The notes under the pieces: model-generated | What the model saw: only the letters and a program-made list of their open reading frames with translations | The model's database searches: none | Told to the model about the DNA's origin: nothing | Made by a program: the position numbers and the translations under genes | Shown: in pieces, positions 1 to 6,500 of the stretch | How the letters are laid out: each line of letters opens with the position of its first letter | How positions within the stretch are numbered: position 1 is the first letter of the stretch | Source: Phoronis pallida | Lineage: Eukaryota; Phoronida; Phoronidae | Assembly: GCA_028565715.1 (NCBI GenBank) | Contig: JAOXYC010215351.1 | Coordinates: 1-11,166, forward strand | Length of the DNA: 11,166 nucleotides | Direction of reading: 5' to 3'

Positions 1-139
1 GCCTAATATAGATATTTCCGGAAGAAGCGAAGCTAGTTATTCGTTCAGGTGAATGTTAGGATGCAATGTGTCACAAATATTCCAACGTAATTGACCTCAT
101 TCAATAGTAGAGAATTTCACATTCGTAAGTAGCGATGTA
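1..139 (-). mobile_element. Partial MITE, copy 1 (TA-flanked, cut by window edge)
   Basis: The reverse complement of 1-137 matches the first 140 bases or so of the element at 8731-9065, at roughly 80-85% by eye, including the terminal CATCGCTACTTACGAATGTG. The element ends at 137 followed by TA (138-139). The rest lies beyond the window. Confidence 0.8.
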
Positions 140-421
140 CACCTTTAAGTAAACTATAAATTGGTACCAGAATATAAAAAAATAAGGAAAGCTTTGAATT
201 CCTGTGTGTATTACAACTTTAAAATGTCGGGTTATGAATTTTTCTGTCTTTTAAAAATTGATCACTTTCTGCCAACTAAGCATACATTAACTTGTAACTT
301 TAAAATGATTAGATATACTGAATTTTTAAATTGATAAAAGATAACTAATATTTATTTAAATTCTGTTGCATACATTTATTTATAAAGTAATGTTACTTGA
401 TTTGAATAATCCCTGCTTTAG
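140..421 (+). promoter_or_regulatory. AT-rich upstream stretch; possible TATA box or intron end before CEP83 exon 1
   Basis: A TATAAAG at 381-387 lies 47 bp before the ATG and could place transcription start near 411, giving a very short leader. The CTGCTTTAG before exon 1 also reads as a splice acceptor, in which case the promoter is outside the window. I see no other feature here. Confidence 0.25.
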
Positions 422-585
422 AGTGAGATGGCTGGGACTGATCCTGGTCTACTCTCTGGGGGGAACCGGTCTTCACTCAGAGCAATGGAGAAAGAGACGG
501 AGCTTCAGAAACTGTTAGCTGATGAGAAAATGAGGTGTCAGCAACATAAAACAAACTACCAGACTCTGAAACTGGAACATTCAAG
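422..585 (+). CDS. CEP83: CEP83 coding exon 1 (residues 1-52)
   Basis: The ATG at 428 has G at -3 and G at +4, a good animal start context, and gives about 30 residues before ETELQKLLADEKMRCQQHKT, close to the 35 or so of the human protein. A second in-frame ATG lies at 485. The exon is preceded by CTGCTTTAG, so it is probably entered by splicing from an untranslated exon outside the window; the in-frame TAG at 419-421 excludes unspliced upstream coding. The donor is CAAG|GTAAAT at 586, and the exon ends two bases into an Arg codon. Confidence 0.9.
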
Positions 586-3500
586 GTAAATATTAAACAT
601 TTTAGAAATGCCACTGAAAATGAAACTTTAAGCAATGTTATAAATAGTTTAGAATGAATAATTACAAAGATCCTATGCCACTACCAACAGCAAATATGAT
701 GAGGGAAGTAAAGTGTGAATATGTTGATAAATTTAATTTTAAGTAAAAACGTACTATTTTTTAGAATTACCAACATATTCTTCTTTAGCCATAAATTAGT
801 CCCCTTTTAGTGTTAAACAGTAGATATTAATTAAAGGAAATTGTAAGATGGCTAATTGCTCAATTTGAGCACCATTTTCTATAGCGTATTGATAAGGACA
901 ATGCAAACCATAAAATCAATTTAACTTGAAGAATCACATTTTGTTTAAATCACATTGATTTCTAGACTTCAGGAAGAATATCTCAAGATGCAACAAGACT
1001 TGCGTAACACCATAGATGAGTTCCGTACAATACAAGATGATAGTACCGCTACTGTACAGAGACTCACCAAAGACAACAATGCTTTGAAGGCTGATATCAC
1101 TGAACTGAAAACACAGGTTTGTTGGAAACAAAATAGAAATTGATGAATGTGATTGTATTTACGATTATAATAACCAAGTTGAAAACAGTAGGTGAAAATG
1201 GTTTATATCTTGTATTCATGGCATATACTCACTTACTGACCCAGCTTTATTTGCAAAAAAGTACAGAATTTCCATGACCTTGCATAAGAAATCTTGTCTC
1301 TTGCCTGAGAAGGCTAATAATTCTAATTATTTATTTTCAAAATGTCAAAAAATAATGACAAATGTCTCATCTTTCTATTGTTGGACGACAGTATTCAGAG
1401 TGTTGTTGCCAAAAATTTGCAAAGGGGCTCAATACTTCAACTGAAAATATATAGTATGGGTTGTTGATTCTTAGATACTTTTATCCTTGCCCATTTACAG
1501 ATTGTTGACCCTCGCAAGCTAGAGGTAATGAAAATTGAAATGCTCACTGAAGTCGAAAAGCCATTCAAGGATCGGGTTCAGAGGTTGAACGAAGAAAGTG
1601 AAAAATTCCGTAACGAATACAATAAGCTGCGTTATGAATATTCGTTCATGAAGTCTGAATTTGAACATCAACAGTCTGAACATCAGAGAGTCATCCAGGA
1701 GTTGAAACTAGCACACGATGCAGAGGTATGTAGATGTTTTTCTTTTACTATATATATTTTTTCAGAAAATACCCACCTACCCATATTAATTGATTAAACT
1801 GCCTTCCCCCCCTAGGATACCTTTTTTTGCTGGATTGGCCCTGACACTAACTTGCATGAAAAACCCCTGTTAAAACAACTAGTAAATCATGTGCCTAAGG
1901 TTTTAAAATTTTAGGTCAAACTCTAGTATGGCTTGCAATTGGTCTTAAAATTTGTTTTAGCGAAAATTCTGTGGTCAATATCCAATATTTATTACTGAAT
2001 GGACCAACTAAAATGGTCTGGACCCAGATCTCATCAAAATACAGTTCCATGCAAAAATATTAACCGAGATACCTTAACATTTTGTCAGCGTGTTCTAGCG
2101 GCATAAGCACTAGACTCACAATCTGAGGGTCGTGGGTTCAAATCCACGTTAGGGCGTGTATATTGTTCTCTGTGACATCACCCCTTCCCCATTGGGACTG
2201 CCCGATCCTAAGGAGGGAGAAAAATTAGAGAACCCTGTCGCACCAAGGTAGCGTCATTAGAATGGGCTCTAACCATAGGGGATTTTAATTTTATAATTCA
2301 ACCTTCGGGTTGCAATACATCCATTAATATTTTAATTTTATTAAAATAGATGTCAACACATTGAAATCCATTTCACCAAATGACGATTTCCTGATAAGAA
2401 GATGACTTTTTTTGAATTTTGCAGGTCACAAATTTACGCCAAGAAAGGGAATCCTTGATTCAGAAGGTACAAGCTGAAAATAGTCATGACACAGATAAAC
2501 TCAGGACTGTACAGAGGGACAACTCACAACTTAACCTCAAGGTCAAAGGTCAGTTACCAACTTATGTTTTAAATTATCCCTAGAACTAAGGATACTCGTT
2601 AATACTTAGTGCTACATTGTCTGTTTGGTAAAATATGCAATTTGTGTCCAATGAAGTTTGGAAAAGGGTAAGAAAAGAGACAGTGTAAATTGTGTTTAGG
2701 CATTTTGTTCTAAGTTGCTCATATCCTCTATACATTGGGTTTTTATGGGGGTGGACTTAGCACAGCAAAGGACAAGTCTTTAGCCATAAATATCAACATT
2801 AAGATATCAATATAGAGACTATCAACCGATTCATAATTATTTATAAACATTAAGATATGTTTACATAAATATTGAAGACAGAAATACTTGGAACTGATCT
2901 GATCTGTCTTCAATATTTATCACTTTCAGCCAGTAAAGGCATACATTTATGTATTTTTACAAAGGGTACTAGAATTGTTTCACTTGTGATCACTTTACTC
3001 TCTTCAACATTGACTGACCTGTGCTCAAAATATATTGAGTATCTCTTGAAGGTGAATATAAGTATCTTCTCAATTTTCTTAGGACTGCTGACAGAGTTAG
3101 AGGAAATCCGTGCTCAGAGAGAACACCTGGGCTTGCAGGCAGATAATGTCGGTAGAATACAACAAAAACAGATAGCAGAACACCATGCTAATATCAGAGG
3201 CCTGGAGGTAGATTTGTTTTGCTGTCTCTCTCTTTTTGTATTGCAAAACTTGTCTTTGTCTTTGTAGAACATTGATGTGAAGTTCATATTTAGTGTTAGT
3301 ATGAATCCTGATATAAAATCAAAATGAAAAACAATAACATTTTCAAATGTGAAGTTTTCTCAAAAAAATCTTGGATTTAATAAAACTAAGTATAAAAGAG
3401 AAACATTAATTAGGGCAATCAAGTCATACCAAAAAAAAATGATTAGTCAATGCTATCCCATGTGTGCTTTTGTATTCTGTTTAATTATGATGAAAGGATA

Positions 3501-6500
3501 TGACTTTATATTCACATTCATAATTTATTTTGTTCAGACTGAAAAAGATACATTAAGATCACACTGCAGTCACTTACAAGAAGAGGTGAACTCGCTTACT
3601 GAGCAGCTGAACCAAACTACAGCACGGAGTCATGAACTGGAGAGAGAAATTACAACGTTGTCCAACAGAAATGAAGAGTTAGAGCATAGGTAACATTCTG
3701 ATATATTCCCAGCTTTAAGTGCTATAATGAAATGGGTACCAGGTTAGGAAAGTAGAAGGAATCTGAATGAGAAGGTTAGCGCTAAAAAATGCGGCTCCGC
3801 TGTTTTGAGAATGTTACTTGAGTGAACAGTTCCGCAACCTGGGATGATAATCATTGTAAAGCGCTTTGAATAAAAAGCGCTATATAAGCAGCGACATTAT
3901 TATTATTATTATTATTTATATCTACTGAATTTATACCTTGATGTGCATAACCCTGAAAGGCACATTTGGGGTGTTCTTGCCCAAGGACACTTAAAAGGGT
4001 AAAAGAGTCTAATATGGTTTATCCTGGTTTACAAATTCTAAATTGCTAGATCATATGCATCAGGCACAAGCCTTCTGATTAAGATTATTTGCAAATCTTA
4101 TTATGCAATGTGTTTAAACAAAATGACTCCACCAAAAACTTTAAAATTAGATCTGGGGTCAAAATTCAAATCAACTAGAATACAAAGATCTCAGATTTAC
4201 CCCTTTACCGATTTTTTTGAATTTTTTTACTCAGATGCAGGTTAATTATATTAATCAAAGGATTCGTACACAAAATTTCTAGTTGATTTGAATTTTGACC
4301 CCAGATCCTCACCAACAAGGAGACAGCATCTTTAAGTGTGTAAAAAGGAAATAACCACTTCCTATTACATAAATCATACAATTTAAATGGCCACCACTTT
4401 AAAAAATTGTACCTTGCCCAAGGCCTTAAATTTTCAATAAACGTATTCAAATAAGAAAAATACTTATCATTTCAGATCCAAGGTTGACTTGACCAATGTT
4501 AAGATGGAGATGGTGAGAAAGTGTGGAGAAGTTGAACGGGAGCGAGATCACATGTCAAATCAGATTGAAGGTACATTGTTCTCCAAACTTTGATCTTTTA
4601 ACAAAGTCCAGATTTCTCACTCTTTTTGTTTCTGGACAACAGTTGAAAAACATTGTTTTGTGGAGCTGTTAAAAATAACATTTCCTGCTTACCATTATTG
4701 TAATTTCACATTTGCTCTATCGATGACAGATGATTGTCATTTATACAGAGCTGATGAGCAAAAACATAATTGTTGTTTTTATTTTGATGAGTTTGGTGGA
4801 GCTTATACACCACCTTGAAGCTGGTGAGAAATCACAAATACGGCAATATGAGAAGTGTCTCGTACAATTAAGGATGCAGAATGGTCAGTAAAATTCAACA
4901 GTACCTGTTTAAAAGAAAAGAATAGTGTGTAAAATTCCACATCTTTTACTCATACCATTTCAGATCTTCTGTCCAAGCTTGAAGTATGTAAACATACAGA
5001 GGAGCAGTTACTACAGAAAGTTGGTGAGAAGGACCGTGAATGTATGAAGAAAATACAAGCAGTCCGGGAAGAAGAGTGGCAGAAAGTTAGCCAGGCTCAG
5101 AACGAAAGGTTTGTGTTATGTTATTATTCATTAATAGCAAAAACAGTCAAGAGAGGGGGCCCATTGCTAGATAAGGTATTTATTGAGAAGAGGGGGCAGT
5201 TTTACACATTGAATGTACTATATAACTGTGTCTCTTTGCATGTTTCGAAACATGGGGCTGTGACCTGGAAAAATGTTATCTCTCCATCTTTTTCTATCAT
5301 GTTTTGAGGTCTTTTAAAGTGGTTTTTGCCACACTCCTGTAATTTATTTAATTGTGGGCTATCATATTCATCTTATCTTAACTTATACATACCAAAAGAT
5401 GGAAGTCAATTTTTGTGGTAAAATGAAAATAAATTATTCAGGGACGAATTCTAAATTAAAAATACAAAGTTAACATGAAAATGCAAAAGTATTGCAGATT
5501 TTTTTAAGTCACTCTTCTATCTGAAATTTCTTTTTTGCTTTGCATTTGAGTTGCCGCTTTTGTAGATTAAAATATTAGTCACTTTGATTTGATGTTTCAT
5601 TTACTATTGAAATTATAAAATATCTGTTGAATTTCTAGATTGGAGTTAGAATCAAGACTCCAAGAACTTGAGAGGCAGAAAATAGATAGTGAATCTCAAC
5701 AACATGCAGATATAGAAGAATATGAAGCTAAGTTGAAGGATGCTCAGACTGTGAGGGAGAATGCTGAAAAGGAGTGTATAAATATGAGGTTAGATTCAGA
5801 TTAGATTTTACTTCTTAATCTTAGACTAGAGCTTGCTATTTATTAAACCTTTAACCTGTTTTGCCCCTTCAGTTATGAATTCAAGAACTTTATTCTGCTA
5901 ATGAAACAAACAATACCAAAAACAATGATTGGCAAGGGCACTCAAAAGGCTTTCACCGCTAATAGGGTGCTAATAGGGTGCCCCTAAATTATTATCCCAG
6001 GGGCCCAACAGAAGATATTTACAAGATATTTCCCAAAAAGAAGTACATTTGAGAACTTTTGTTGTATAAGTACTTTTGAAATCTTTAAAATAAGTTGATT
6101 AATCCTATTGCAGAACTGATTTAAATCAATTCTCGATTGAAAATCAATTTGTTAATGAAATTACCTCGGGTTGCAAAATGGTTCATTCACAGAAAACAAA
6201 ACTTTCAAAATTGACTTACATAATTTCAGGACGAAACTGCAGCACCATCAAGCAGTGTTAAAAGAGTTAGAATCCGAGCAGGATACTAATGCTAAGTATG
6301 CTAACATAATCCGGGACATGGAACAGGAACGTTCCAGTCTCATCTCATCGGAACAGGAACTGATGGAACGGACGTCAAAGTTGAAGAATATGGTGGAAGT
6401 GTTTCAGGATGAGGTGCAGAATTTATTGAACTTAATTTTTGTTGTCATCCTTTGCTTGTGTCGGATGCATTTTTTGTTAGCCAAGAAATGTGTTCTGTTG

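Noticed and set aside
934-1131. 65-codon minus-strand frame
   Set aside because: Lies opposite CEP83 exon 2, a conserved coding exon on the plus strand.
2089-2160. tRNA gene at the SINE head
   Set aside because: A and B boxes are present but acceptor and anticodon stems do not pair properly, and a SINE body follows directly.
3349-3537. Upstream extension of exon 6 from the ATG at 3349
   Set aside because: Intron 5 translation; the alignment with human CEP83 requires the splice at 3537.
4205-4450. 81-codon minus-strand frame in intron 6
   Set aside because: Partly within the inverted repeat; composition not protein-like and no splice context.
4749-4820. Longer 135-nt version of the intron 7 candidate exon
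   Set aside because: In frame, but the added part encodes a hydrophobic VVFILMSL-type stretch out of place in a coiled coil.
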